A DNA stretch of 64,000 bases from Pasteurellaceae bacterium RH1A (GTDB lineage Bacteria > Pseudomonadota > Gammaproteobacteria > Enterobacterales > Pasteurellaceae), in the NCBI GenBank assembly GCA_012221805.1, contig CP015195.1:1-64000 (forward strand). Direction: 5' to 3'. The translations under genes and the position numbers were made by a program. Shown here one piece after another: positions 49,172 through 57,515 of the stretch. Position 1 is the stretch's first letter. Every line of letters begins with the position of its first letter. The notes beneath the pieces were generated by a model. The model searched no databases and was not told the DNA's origin. It saw nothing but the letters and a program-made list of their open reading frames with translations.

Positions 49172-49297
49172 TTACAAGCGGGGCAAATTTGTAAAAAATC
49201 TGCAAATTTGAACCGCTTACCTAAACTCATCGATAGCGCCAGCGTCCACGCTGGTGCTATTTTGAACCAAGGCACCAGCGTGGACGCTGGCGCCATC
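49172..49297. repeat. uptake-signal pair and REP-like palindrome pair E between focA and pflB
   Basis: An inverted uptake-signal pair (about 49172-49220) is followed by two near-identical inverted hairpins, 49232-49258 and 49271-49297, with the stem CACCAGCG/CGCTGGCG and only 12 bases between them. In the focA-pflB transcript this lies in the intergenic RNA, where such hairpins can block 3' exonucleases or cause partial termination. Confidence 0.85.
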
Positions 49298-49302
49298 ATT
49301 AC

Positions 49303-50133
49303 TTAATGCTTTCTCAAATGCAAAAACCACTGCACCAAGCCGATAAAGACTGCACCACCCACAATATTCCCTAGAGTGGCTGGAATTAAATTTTTGGTCA
49401 CAAAATGTGAGACCGTTAAATCGGCAAATTGGTTCGGGTCAATATTAATGCTTGTCCAAAATTCTGGGCTGGCAAAGCTGTGGATAACAATTCCCATCGG
49501 CACCATAAACATATTGGCCACACAGTGCTCAAAGCCCGAGGCCACGAACATGGAAATAGGCAGGATCATAATAAAGGCCTTGTCGGTCAAGCTCTTGCCA
49601 GCATAGGCCATCCAAACCGCAATACAAACCATGATATTACAGAAAATGCCTAGGCTAAAGGCCTCACTCCAACTGTGATGGATCTTATGTTGGGCAGTGT
49701 TTAAAATCACCAAGCCCCATTGGCCCTTGGCGGCCATAATTTCGCCGCCAAACCAGACCAAGCCCACAATAAAGAGGGCGCCAATCAGGTTACCCCCATA
49801 AACCACCAACCAGTTTTTAAGCACCTGGTGCCAGCTTAGGTGACCAGAGGCTTTGGCAATCACGGTTAAGGTTGATGAAGTAAAAAGTTCTGCGCCTAAA
49901 ACCACGCACATAATAATACCCAAGGAGAAAACTAAGCCGCCAATCAGCTTGGCCACACCCCAAGGTAATTCGCCCGCCCCGACCTGGGTGGTAGCGTAAA
50001 ACACAAAGGCGATAGAAATGTAGGCTCCCGCCGTGATGGCGGAAACAAAAGAGTAGAATTGATTTTTGGTGGCCTTATAGACGGCACCGTCTTCGGCAAT
50101 CTTTGCCATTTCTGCTGGAGAAAACATGGTCAT
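49303..50133 (-). CDS. focA: formate channel FocA
   Basis: A pentameric inner-membrane formate channel of the FNT family, 276 residues with six hydrophobic segments. Seen: the FNT motifs GAELFTSSTL, VYGGNLIGALFI, NIMVCIAVWMAYAGKSL and the gating-type histidine region SGFEHCVANMFMVP. It precedes pflB, which makes the formate it carries. A perfect FNR box lies about 100 bases upstream. Confidence 0.95.
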   Translation of the reverse strand: MTMFSPAEMAKIAEDGAVYKATKNQFYSFVSAITAGAYISIAFVFYATTQVGAGELPWGVAKLIGGLVFSLGIIMCVVLGAELFTSSTLTVIAKASGHLSWHQVLKNWLVVYGGNLIGALFIVGLVWFGGEIMAAKGQWGLVILNTAQHKIHHSWSEAFSLGIFCNIMVCIAVWMAYAGKSLTDKAFIMILPISMFVASGFEHCVANMFMVPMGIVIHSFASPEFWTSINIDPNQFADLTVSHFVTKNLIPATLGNIVGGAVFIGLVQWFLHLRKH

Positions 50134-50203
50134 TCTTCAACTAATTTTTTAAGATTTATAAATTTTGTTGAATTATAGACCGCTTGGAGGGGGTGATGAA
50201 AGG

Positions 50204-50306
50204 AAATTTTACCAAAATGGGGGGGCTATCTTGATTTACATCAAACCTTTAACAAGCACAAAATTTAATCGTACCTTTTGGTAAAATTTAGCTTACAAAT
50301 TTGTAA
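50204..50306 (-). promoter_or_regulatory. focA control region: FNR box inside a 14-bp inverted repeat
   Basis: TTGATTTACATCAA (50231-50244) is a perfect FNR/ANR-type site. It is bracketed by AAATTTTACCAAAA (50204-50217) and its exact reverse complement (50276-50289). A further perfect palindrome, TTACAAATTTGTAA, lies at 50293-50306. The rest of the gap up to thrC holds an uptake-signal half and no gene. Confidence 0.75.
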
Positions 50307-50459
50307 CAAGAAAGGTGGTTGGTAAGCTTGCCCAACCATGATATTTTCTGCAAAAAATTCAGTAAATTCACCCGCTTGTTGGCCTTGGGGATTGACTAAG
50401 CCACATAACCCGCTAGAATTCGTCAGATCATCTCAAAAAATTTTACCAAGGATTTGCAA

Positions 50460-51734
50460 ATGAACTTATACAACATCAAACACCCTGAAGAAGTGGTGAA
50501 TTTTGCTCAGGCGGTACGCCAGGGCCTGGGCAAGGATCAGGGGCTTTTCTTTCCTGAAACCATCCCGCAATTAGACAACATTGAAGAACTCTTAGGCCTG
50601 CCTTTGGTTGAACGTAGCCAGAAAATCCTTGCGGCTCTCATTGGTGAGGAAATCCCAGCCGCCACCCTCAATACCATGGTTCAAAACGCCTTTACTTTCC
50701 CTGCGCCACTGGCTCAGGTCACTGACGATATTTATGCCCTGGAACTCTTCCACGGCCCAACCCTGGCCTTTAAGGACTTCGGCGGCCGCTTTATGGCCCA
50801 AGCCCTAGCCGCTGTGAGAGGTAAAGGAAAAATTACCATTTTAACCGCCACTTCAGGCGACACAGGTGCTGCCGTGGCCCATGCCTTCTATGGTTTAGAA
50901 AACATCAACGTGGTGATTTTATATCCAAAAGGCAAGATCAGCCCACTGCAAGAAAAACTCTTCTGCACCCTGGGTGGCAATATTCGCACAGTGGCCATCA
51001 ATGGTGACTTCGATGCCTGTCAGGCCTTGGTTAAACAAGCCTTTGATGATGCCGAGCTGCGCCAAGCCATCGGCCTAAACTCGGCCAACTCCATCAACAT
51101 CAGCCGCCTCTTGGCTCAAATCTGCTACTACTTTGAAGCCGTGGCTCAACTGCCAAAAGCCAAGCGGGACAAGGTGGTGGTGTCTGTGCCAAGCGGTAAC
51201 TTCGGCAACCTGACTGCTGGCCTGATTGCTAAGAGCTTGGGCCTGCCAATCAAGCGCTTTATCGCTTCAACCAATGCCAACGATACCGTGCCACGCTACC
51301 TCAAATCAGGCCAATGGCAGCCAAATGCCACCGTGGCTACCCTGTCTAACGCCATGGACGTAAGCCGTCCAAACAACTGGCCACGGGTGGAGGAACTCTT
51401 CAAACGCAATGGCTGGAGCTTGAACGAACTGGGCTCTGCAGCCTTAAACGACAGCGAAACTGAAGCCGCCCTTCAAGCTCAACATGAAGCAGGCTACCTC
51501 TGCGAACCGCACGGCGCCATTGCCTACCAGGCCCTGAAAGACCAGCTTCAAGCTGATGAAACAGGGATCTTCCTTTGCACAGCTCACCCAGCCAAGTTTA
51601 AGGAGTCGGTGGAGCGTATTTTAAATCTTGAACTGCCTCTGCCAGAAGCCCTAGACAAGCACAATAAGCTGCCGCTCTTATCTGATGAAATGGATGCAGA
51701 TTTCTCGGCACTTCGAGCCTATTTATTAAAATAA
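50460..51734 (+). CDS. thrC: threonine synthase
   Basis: Converts O-phosphohomoserine to threonine with PLP. The 424-residue protein has the PLP lysine in ELFHGPTLAFKDFGGRF (about residue 108), the TATSGDTGAAVAHAF loop, SANSINISRLLAQICYYF and PSGNFGNLTAGLIAK. I start it at ATG 50460 (MNLYNIK), seven bases after AAGGA; the longer frame begins with TTG. thrA and thrB are not adjacent in the window. A terminator follows. Confidence 0.96.
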   Translation: MNLYNIKHPEEVVNFAQAVRQGLGKDQGLFFPETIPQLDNIEELLGLPLVERSQKILAALIGEEIPAATLNTMVQNAFTFPAPLAQVTDDIYALELFHGPTLAFKDFGGRFMAQALAAVRGKGKITILTATSGDTGAAVAHAFYGLENINVVILYPKGKISPLQEKLFCTLGGNIRTVAINGDFDACQALVKQAFDDAELRQAIGLNSANSINISRLLAQICYYFEAVAQLPKAKRDKVVVSVPSGNFGNLTAGLIAKSLGLPIKRFIASTNANDTVPRYLKSGQWQPNATVATLSNAMDVSRPNNWPRVEELFKRNGWSLNELGSAALNDSETEAALQAQHEAGYLCEPHGAIAYQALKDQLQADETGIFLCTAHPAKFKESVERILNLELPLPEALDKHNKLPLLSDEMDADFSALRAYLLK

Positions 51735-51740
51735 CCAGAT

Positions 51741-51769
51741 TGGCTGCCCTTGGGGGCGGCCATTTTTTT
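51741..51769 (+). terminator. thrC terminator
   Basis: TGGCTGCCC (51741-51749) pairs with GGGCGGCCA (51754-51762) with one G-T, followed by a T-tract. Confidence 0.85.
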
Positions 51770-51790
51770 AACCTAAAATAAGAGGAAACC

Positions 51791-52078
51791 ATGACAAGCA
51801 CAAACTTATATGAAAACAGCTGGCAAATCCGTGTAAGCGACCCAGGCGAAGAGGGCGCCCACAGCCACTTGTTTGAAACCACCAGCGTGACCTTGAGCGC
51901 AGAGCCAAAGGGCAAGGACTTGGTTTACCATTTCCTACGCAAAACCGAAGAAAGGGTGGAACAAGAAATCACCTTGGAGCAATCCAACGAACTCTTTAAA
52001 CTGATGGCGGATTATTTAGATCCGGTAGGCATGGGGAATTTAGGGGTGCAAATTGGCTTGCTCAAAGCCAGCCTCTAA
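51791..52078 (+). CDS. small acidic protein, function unknown
   Basis: A 95-residue cytoplasmic-looking protein with a good ribosome site (AGAGGAAACC just before the ATG). Composition is acidic, with a predicted beta-rich N-terminal half (NSWQIRVSDPGEEGAHSHLF) and a helical C-terminal half (TLEQSNELFKLMADYLDPVG). No signal peptide or recognisable motif. It sits after the thrC terminator, so it probably has its own promoter or depends on read-through. I do not recognise the family, though codon use and the ribosome site argue that it is real. Confidence 0.7.
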   Translation: MTSTNLYENSWQIRVSDPGEEGAHSHLFETTSVTLSAEPKGKDLVYHFLRKTEERVEQEITLEQSNELFKLMADYLDPVGMGNLGVQIGLLKASL

Positions 52079-52110
52079 GTGCAAGCGGCTAGAAAGGGAC
52101 TAAATCTTGC

Positions 52111-52142
52111 AAAAGAAAAGCCTAGGATTTTCATCCTAGGCT
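52111..52142 (-). terminator. terminator of the YgiW-like gene
   Basis: AGCCTAGGA pairs perfectly with TCCTAGGCT; on the minus strand TTTTCTTTT follows. It may be bidirectional with the gene ending at 52078. Confidence 0.8.
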
Positions 52143-52153
52143 AACACTCAAAC

Positions 52154-52522
52154 TTAGAGCTTCTGAATACGGAAAACATCTAAATCCGTGTGGTTCCATT
52201 CCTTGTCTAATTTCCCTTCAATGCGGATCTTATCGCTTGGGGTGATGTTTTGGCCGTTCCAGGCTTCGTCTTCTACTTCAATTTTAATTTCGCCTGAAGC
52301 GTCACGGAAGATGAATTCATCCTTGTCGATTTGTTTAACGATATTACCTTCGAGCGTCACGATGCTGTTATCTTTGGCTTCTTTGGCCTGGGCGATGGTC
52401 ATAACCTGGCCGACGTTAGTGTTGTTAAAACCGCCTGCTTGGGCATTGTTACCTTGGAAGCCGCCTGCGGCTAAAGCAGAAGTGGCCATAAAGAGGGTTG
52501 AAAGGGCTAATAATTTTTTCAT
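52154..52522 (-). CDS. YgiW/YdeI-family periplasmic OB-fold stress protein
   Basis: A 122-residue exported protein. The signal peptide ends SALA-AGG at about residue 18. The BOF/OB-fold domain is clear: VMTIAQAKEAKDNSIVTLEG, DEFIFRDASGEIKIEVEDEAW and KIRIEGKLDKEWN. Homologues YgiW/VisP and YdeI take part in stress resistance. It is monocistronic with its own terminator. Confidence 0.88.
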   Translation of the reverse strand: MKKLLALSTLFMATSALAAGGFQGNNAQAGGFNNTNVGQVMTIAQAKEAKDNSIVTLEGNIVKQIDKDEFIFRDASGEIKIEVEDEAWNGQNITPSDKIRIEGKLDKEWNHTDLDVFRIQKL

Positions 52523-52678
52523 AAATACTCCTTGTTATAATAGGTTGATAAAAGCCTCTTGGCTTTCGATGGGGTATTTAATCAAATAAATCTTAAAGAT
52601 TTCTTAATCTTGGCGAAAAAAGATAAAAAGTTTCCATTTTCTTGCTAAAATCCTGCCAACAATGCTTTAAGGAAACCT

Positions 52679-53341
52679 ATGTTACTACTTATTCTTTATA
52701 TTATTGGGATCACAGCCGAAGCCATCACCGGTGCCCTGGCTGCTGGGCGGGAAAAAATGGATATGTTTGGGGTGATTATCATCGCCTCGGTCACAGCCAT
52801 CGGCGGAGGCTCGGTGCGGGATGTGCTGCTGGGCCATTATCCGTTGGGCTGGGTTGCCCATCCTGAATATTTTTTGATTGTGGCAGGGGCAGCCATTTTC
52901 ACCATGTTTATCGCCCCCTTCCTGGGCTACTTCCGCACCATCTTCTTGGTCTTGGACGCCCTAGGCCTGATTGTCTTTTCCATTATCGGGGCGCAGGTGG
53001 CACTTGATATGGGTTATGGCTTGGTTATCGCCTCTATTGCCGCCGTGATTACGGGCGCCTTTGGCGGGGTCTTGCGGGATATGCTTTGTAACCGTATTCC
53101 TTTGGTTTTCCAAAAAGAACTCTATGCCAGTGTGTCCTTTATGTCTAGCTGCATTTATGTGGGCTTGCAGGAGCTAGGGCTAAGCCAAAATATTGTGGTG
53201 ATTTTGACCCTGGTGCTGGGCTTTTCGCTGCGCCTCTTGGCCATTCGCTTTAAATTGGGCCTGCCTGTCTTTGAATTTGATGAAGCCCAGTATTTGGGCA
53301 AGGGTGATTTGTGGGATCGCTTGTCTAAGAAGAAAAAATAG
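52679..53341 (+). CDS. TRIC-type (UPF0126) membrane protein, YicG-like
   Basis: A 220-residue inner-membrane protein with about seven hydrophobic helices and the duplicated glycine motifs of the family: [17 protein letters not shown] near residue 40 and [17 protein letters not shown] near 125. Prokaryotic members form trimeric cation channels; the physiological ion here is not shown. Followed by a strong terminator. Confidence 0.9.
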   Translation: MLLLILYIIGITAEAITGALAAGREKMDMFGVIIIASVTAIGGGSVRDVLLGHYPLGWVAHPEYFLIVAGAAIFTMFIAPFLGYFRTIFLVLDALGLIVFSIIGAQVALDMGYGLVIASIAAVITGAFGGVLRDMLCNRIPLVFQKELYASVSFMSSCIYVGLQELGLSQNIVVILTLVLGFSLRLLAIRFKLGLPVFEFDEAQYLGKGDLWDRLSKKKK

Positions 53342-53348
53342 GGATAAG

Positions 53349-53382
53349 AAAAACGCTAGTAGGCAACTACTAGCGTTTTTCT
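53349..53382 (+). terminator. terminator between the TRIC gene and the tRNA cluster
   Basis: AAAAACGCTAGTAG and CTACTAGCGTTTTT form a 14-bp perfect hairpin with loop GCAA. The A/T edges let it work for both convergent transcripts. Confidence 0.92.
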
Positions 53383-53387
53383 TTAGA

Positions 53388-53463
53388 TGGCTCCTCCTGC
53401 GGGACTCGAACCTGCGACATATGGATTAACAGTCCACCGTTCTACCGACTGAACTAAGGAGGA
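53388..53463 (-). tRNA. tRNA-Asn (anticodon GUU), distal copy
   Basis: Acceptor TCCTCCT/AGGAGGA, anticodon loop CTGTTAA with GTT, encoded CCA. Same sequence as the copy at 53623. Confidence 0.97.
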
Positions 53464-53481
53464 ATAATTATTTGTTAAAAG

Positions 53482-53557
53482 TGGTGCCTCGAGGCGGAAT
53501 CGAACCACCGACACGGGGATTTTCAATCCCCTGCTCTACCGACTGAGCTATCGAGGC
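53482..53557 (-). tRNA. tRNA-Phe (anticodon GAA), distal copy
   Basis: Acceptor GCCTCGA/TCGAGGC, anticodon loop TTGAAAA with GAA, encoded CCA. Same sequence as the copy at 53704. Confidence 0.97.
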
Positions 53558-53582
53558 AACTCATGCTCGTTAGAGCAATGAT

Positions 53583-53613
53583 TTAAAATAAAACGCTGAT
53601 ATAAAATCAGCGT
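53583..53613 (-). terminator. hairpin between the two Phe-Asn tRNA pairs
   Basis: ACGCTGAT pairs with ATCAGCGT around ATAAA, followed on the minus strand by a T-rich run. It may reduce read-through into the second tRNA pair. Confidence 0.6.
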
Positions 53614-53622
53614 CTTGGAATA

Positions 53623-53698
53623 TGGCTCCTCCTGCGGGACTCGAACCTGCGACATATGGATTAACAGTCCACCGTTCTACCGACTGAACTAAGGAGGA
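53623..53698 (-). tRNA. tRNA-Asn (anticodon GUU), proximal copy
   Basis: Complete cloverleaf with CCA, five bases after tRNA-Phe in the transcript. Duplicate of the gene at 53388. Confidence 0.97.
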
Positions 53699-53703
53699 AT
53701 AGA

Positions 53704-53779
53704 TGGTGCCTCGAGGCGGAATCGAACCACCGACACGGGGATTTTCAATCCCCTGCTCTACCGACTGAGCTATCGAGGC
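53704..53779 (-). tRNA. tRNA-Phe (anticodon GAA), proximal copy
   Basis: Complete cloverleaf with CCA. First gene after the tRNA promoter; duplicate of the gene at 53482. Confidence 0.97.
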
Positions 53780-53798
53780 AACGTCTGTTGCGGGGCGT

Positions 53799-53827
53799 AT
53801 TAAACCGTTTTTTCCGCCCCTCGTCAA
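53799..53827 (-). promoter_or_regulatory. Phe-Asn tRNA promoter
   Basis: Minus-strand TTGACG (53822-53827), a 17-base spacer and TTTAAT (53799-53804), followed by the GC-rich ACGCCCCGC. Like the other tRNA promoter at 12151 it has TTGACGAGGG and an upstream A/T-rich run (AAAAAAACGT before the -35), resembling an UP element. Confidence 0.78.
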
Positions 53828-53902
53828 ACGTTTTTTTGAGAAATTCTGAAAAAAACGCTTAACTGCTTGCTTTAAATACAATTCGCCTTAAAAAACAACA
53901 CC

Positions 53903-54997
53903 CTAGCGTGTGCCACGGTATTTCTTATAGGCTCGCTCCACCTTAACCAAGTAGTTACGAGATTCAGCCGCTGGGTGGGCCGTGGTTAAAATCCGATAAA
54001 TGGCATCTGGTGAGAGATTATTGACACGGTTGATGGCCGCATACTTATCTCTGTCAAAGACCCGCATGGCGGCCCCTGCCCCGCCATTATAGGAAGAAAT
54101 CATGGCATAACGCATGGATGTTGGGTTGCCAATGCCGGCCAAATATTCATTCTTCAAAATAGCCAGATACATGGTGCCCGCATCAATATTCTGCTTAGGA
54201 TCGTAGAGGTAATCACGAGATGGCTGGCCGCCAAAGCCCTTACGTTCAAAAATATCCCGCCCTGCGGTGCGTGGAACAACCTGCATAAGACCAATGGCGT
54301 TAGCATGGCTAACCGCATAAGGGTTGAAGCTGGACTCAATTTCCATAATGGCCAGAATTAGGCCTTCCTCAATCCCATATTGGCGGGCAGCGTGACGAAT
54401 ATAAGGCATATAGCGTCTGGCCCGCACATCAACGTGGTTGGCCACCATGCCGATCTCAACATAGCTGACGGTACGTCCGTTTTTTAAACGGCGATTTTTG
54501 AGCTTGTTTTGCAAAAGATAGGTGGCAAAATCGTTGGCTAAGGCAATATTAGTAATCGAACGCCCATACTGATCCACCACTTGTCCCCTCAAGAAGGGCT
54601 GATTGCTAATCGGCGTATCGCCTGAGGCAAAAAGGTCGATACCTGATGGATCCGAGCCCATTAAAAGCGTGTGAATAATGGCATTACGCAGGTGGTTTCG
54701 GTCGCCCAGGGTTTCAATTTCGATCTTGCCATCTTCAAAGCTGATATGGCTACGGGTGTAGAATTGGTCGGTATATTTAACATAGTCCTTACGGCTGGCC
54801 ACCAAGAGCTCATTGACCCCCCAAATCTGGTCGATATTGTGGGAAAATTGGCCCGTCAGCAAGTCCAGCCCCATGGTGTCCTTGCTGTAGTCTGGCCGCT
54901 TGACACTGGTGGAGCGACTTGGTTTAGAATCACCGCCACAGGCAGCCAAGAAGCTGGCTAAAAGGCAAACCGAAACAAACTTCTTCCAACTACGCAT
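53903..54997 (-). CDS. mltC: membrane-bound lytic murein transglycosylase C
   Basis: An outer-membrane lipoprotein that cleaves peptidoglycan glycan strands, forming 1,6-anhydro ends. The start at 54997 ([20 protein letters not shown]) gives a clean lipobox LAAC; the longer frame only adds upstream codons. The SLT domain is clear: [19 protein letters not shown] with the catalytic glutamate, [14 protein letters not shown], and [14 protein letters not shown]. It overlaps the yggX end by eight bases. mutY-yggX-mltC is the enterobacterial gene order. Confidence 0.95.
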   Translation of the reverse strand: MRSWKKFVSVCLLASFLAACGGDSKPSRSTSVKRPDYSKDTMGLDLLTGQFSHNIDQIWGVNELLVASRKDYVKYTDQFYTRSHISFEDGKIEIETLGDRNHLRNAIIHTLLMGSDPSGIDLFASGDTPISNQPFLRGQVVDQYGRSITNIALANDFATYLLQNKLKNRRLKNGRTVSYVEIGMVANHVDVRARRYMPYIRHAARQYGIEEGLILAIMEIESSFNPYAVSHANAIGLMQVVPRTAGRDIFERKGFGGQPSRDYLYDPKQNIDAGTMYLAILKNEYLAGIGNPTSMRYAMISSYNGGAGAAMRVFDRDKYAAINRVNNLSPDAIYRILTTAHPAAESRNYLVKVERAYKKYRGTR

Positions 54998-55271
54998 CTT
55001 TACCCTCAACTGGCACATAGCCCTCAATTTTGACTTCTTTGCCCTCAAAGAGGAAATTCACCATCTCGGTTTCTAGGAGCTGACGGTGCTCTGGGTTCAT
55101 CATATTTAATTTTTTCTCATTCACCAGCATGGTTTGTTTTTTAATCCATTCAGACCAGGCCTGCTTGCTGATGGAATCAAAAATTCGCTTGCCTAGATCG
55201 CCTGGGTAGAGCTGAAAATCTAAGCCCTCTGCTTCTTCTTTTAAATATTCACAAAATACGGTTCTTGCCAT
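54990..55271 (-). CDS. yggX: Fe(II)-trafficking protein YggX
   Basis: A 93-residue cytoplasmic protein linked to iron-sulfur protection against oxidative damage. [18 protein letters not shown] carries the family's conserved Cys7, followed by [18 protein letters not shown] and [15 protein letters not shown]. Four bases separate it from the mutY stop, so the three genes form one operon. Confidence 0.95.
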   Translation of the reverse strand: MARTVFCEYLKEEAEGLDFQLYPGDLGKRIFDSISKQAWSEWIKKQTMLVNEKKLNMMNPEHRQLLETEMVNFLFEGKEVKIEGYVPVEGKDA

Positions 55272-55275
55272 AGGT

Positions 55276-56397
55276 CTATTCCTTCATGGTTAGCGTTAAT
55301 TCATCTAAAATGCTTTTAATGGGCTGGGGTAGCCCGATTTGGCTAGGATGGGCTAGATCATACCAATAATCGGCCTGTGAAGCACGATAAATTGCGGTTT
55401 TTTCCTCTAGCACAAGCGGGCTATTTTGTGGATTTTTTTGCAAATCCAGCTCCACCAAAATAGGGTAAATATCCAAATGAAAGTGGCTGAAGGTATGCCT
55501 AAATGCCACCATCTGCTGCGATATTTGCAAATTATGGGCCGAAATCACCCGCTTGAGCTGATCCAAACTCTCAAATTGTGGGAAAACAAAGAGCCCGCCC
55601 CACAGGCCCTTTTCCTCTCGCTGTTTAAGCAGAACCTGACTGCCCCGCTTCAAAATCAAAAAATAACCCACTTTTTCTGGCAGGGCCTTTTTAGGCTTCT
55701 TGCCAGGAAAATCGGCCCAGGCCTCCAGGCGGTTTGCCTGGCAGGATTTTTCCAAAGGGCAAAGGGTACATTTGGGCTTGGAGCGGGTGCAGATCATGGC
55801 TCCCAAGTCCATCATGGCCTGATTAAAATCCGCAACCTGGCTTTGAGGAGTAACAAGGGCAGAAAGTTCCCATAATTTTGCCTCAACGGCCTTTTCGCCT
55901 GGCCAGCCGGCCACCGCAAAATGGCGGGCCAGCACCCGTTTAACATTACCGTCCAAGATAGGATGGGGGACATTAAGCACCGAGGAGAGAATGGCCCCTG
56001 CCGTGCTTCTGCCGATACCTGTTAGAGCCAAGACTTGCTCGAAATCGGTCGGAAATTCACCCCCAAACTCATCCCGAATCTGCTGGGCAGCCTTGTGCAA
56101 ATTGCGGGCACGGGCATAGTAGCCCAGGCCTGTCCAGAGGTGGAGAACCTTGTCCAGCGGGGCATTGGCCAGGTCTAAAATGCTGGGAAAACGCTGGATA
56201 AAACGCTCAAAATAGGGAATAACCGTAGCCACCTGGGTTTGCTGGAGCATAACCTCCGACAGCCAAACCTGGTAGAGGGTCTTGCCCTGCTGCCAGGGCA
56301 GGTGCTTGCGGCCATAGGTTTCATACCAGGCCAAAACAGCCCCCGCAAAAGGGGCTTGAGCCGAGGACTGAGCCAAAGGATAGGATGATTGCGCCAT
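55276..56397 (-). CDS. mutY: adenine DNA glycosylase
   Basis: Removes adenine mispaired with 8-oxoguanine. The start at 56397 ([10 protein letters not shown]) has a GGGGA ribosome site and gives 373 residues; the frame stays open to 56481. Seen: the catalytic-glutamate helix [20 protein letters not shown], the helix-hairpin-helix [13 protein letters not shown], the catalytic-Asp region [12 protein letters not shown], the [4Fe-4S] cysteines [17 protein letters not shown] and a C-terminal MutT-like domain. First gene of the mutY-yggX-mltC operon. Confidence 0.96.
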   Translation of the reverse strand: MAQSSYPLAQSSAQAPFAGAVLAWYETYGRKHLPWQQGKTLYQVWLSEVMLQQTQVATVIPYFERFIQRFPSILDLANAPLDKVLHLWTGLGYYARARNLHKAAQQIRDEFGGEFPTDFEQVLALTGIGRSTAGAILSSVLNVPHPILDGNVKRVLARHFAVAGWPGEKAVEAKLWELSALVTPQSQVADFNQAMMDLGAMICTRSKPKCTLCPLEKSCQANRLEAWADFPGKKPKKALPEKVGYFLILKRGSQVLLKQREEKGLWGGLFVFPQFESLDQLKRVISAHNLQISQQMVAFRHTFSHFHLDIYPILVELDLQKNPQNSPLVLEEKTAIYRASQADYWYDLAHPSQIGLPQPIKSILDELTLTMKE

Positions 56398-56499
56398 AGG
56401 TTCCCCACTGAAAAGTGCAAATAGTGCCTGACAAGCGGGCAAATTTAAAGTATTTTTTGCAAATATTTGCCCATTTTCCACCGCTTGTAAGGAGACATT

Positions 56500-56910
56500 A
56501 TGCCCAGCCCCATCTTAGGCTTTCACCATATCGCCATCATCGCCTCGGACTATGCAAAATCCAAGGCCTTCTACACCCAAGTTCTAGGGGCTAAAATCCT
56601 TGAAGAGACCTACCGGGAGGCCCGTCAGAGCTACAAGTTAGACTTGCGTTTTCCAGACGGCTCACAAATCGAGCTCTTTAGCTTCCCCAACCCACCGGCC
56701 CGCCCCACCAGCCCCGAGGCCTGCGGGCTCCGCCACTTGGCCTTTAGGGTAAAAAACATTCAACAAGCGGTGCAATATTTGGCAGAATTTGCAGTAGAGT
56801 GCGAACCCATTCGGATGGATGAACTGACTGGTAAACGTTTCACTTTCTTCCGAGATCCTGATAATTTGCCCCTAGAATTCTATGAAATGGAGGAAAAAGA
56901 TGGAGATTAA
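56500..56910 (+). CDS. VOC/glyoxalase-family protein (YaeR/GloA2-like)
   Basis: A 136-residue single-domain vicinal-oxygen-chelate protein. [20 protein letters not shown] gives the first metal-binding histidine, [11 protein letters not shown] the first glutamate, GLRHLAFRV the second histidine, and LPLEFYEM the second glutamate, so all four ligands of a metal-dependent member are present. The substrate is not known; close relatives are annotated GloA2 or YaeR. It overlaps the upstream edge of the GNAT gene by eleven bases. Confidence 0.85.
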   Translation: MPSPILGFHHIAIIASDYAKSKAFYTQVLGAKILEETYREARQSYKLDLRFPDGSQIELFSFPNPPARPTSPEACGLRHLAFRVKNIQQAVQYLAEFAVECEPIRMDELTGKRFTFFRDPDNLPLEFYEMEEKDGD

Positions 56911-57436
56911 ATTAGTTAAGCCGACACTGGTCCACAAACCAACCGCCCAAGCCTACCAGGCCGCTTACAACCAACGCGGCCTGCAACTCCACGGCGTGTC
57001 TTTCAACAATTTTGACTGCTTTGAAGATTGGCTGGCCTTTAGCCAAGAGCCTGCTGGCAGCCCAACCCCCTGGGGCTTTCCTAAAGTCGCCGATGCCACC
57101 TATTTTGCCCTAGCCCCAACTGGCAGCATGGTGGGGGTGATCAACTTCCGCCACGAACTCAATGATTTTCTCCGCAAGCGTGGCGGCCACATCGGCTACT
57201 CCGTCCACCCCGACTACTGGGGCCAGGGCATCGCCAGTGCCATGCTCAAAACCGTCTTAGCCCAGGCCCAAGACCAGGGCCTTAGAGAGGTTCTTATCAC
57301 CTGCAATGCAGACAACCCTGCTTCTGCCAGAGTGATTGAGAAAAATGGAGGGGTGCTAGAAAATGTGATTGAACATGAGGGGAAAGAGGTAAAACGGTAT
57401 TGGGTGAAATTATCTAGGGATTCAAATTCTAAATAA
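56900..57436 (+). CDS. GNAT-family N-acetyltransferase
   Basis: A 178-residue acetyl-CoA-dependent acyltransferase. The start at 56900 lies six bases after GGAGG; an ATG at 56882 is less well placed. The fold's features are GVINFRHELNDFLRKRGGHI, then the acetyl-CoA motif YSVHPDYWGQGIASAML, and CNADNPASARVIEKNGG. It resembles RimJ/RimL-type and YjcK-like proteins, but the acceptor is unknown. Overlaps the VOC gene, suggesting co-transcription. Confidence 0.85.
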   Translation: MEIKLVKPTLVHKPTAQAYQAAYNQRGLQLHGVSFNNFDCFEDWLAFSQEPAGSPTPWGFPKVADATYFALAPTGSMVGVINFRHELNDFLRKRGGHIGYSVHPDYWGQGIASAMLKTVLAQAQDQGLREVLITCNADNPASARVIEKNGGVLENVIEHEGKEVKRYWVKLSRDSNSK

Positions 57437-57453
57437 GACATTCAATGTGGTTG

Positions 57454-57480
57454 GTAGGGACGCATTGCATGCGTCCCTAC
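57454..57480. repeat. perfect 12-bp-stem palindrome between convergent genes
   Basis: GTAGGGACGCAT and ATGCGTCCCTAC around TGC. It differs in sequence from the REP-like family. It lies between the convergent GNAT and AbgT genes and may act as a bidirectional terminator or be another extragenic palindrome. Confidence 0.75.
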
Positions 57481-57515
57481 AATAGAATCTAACAACTCTA
57501 CTTTTTTACCGAAAA

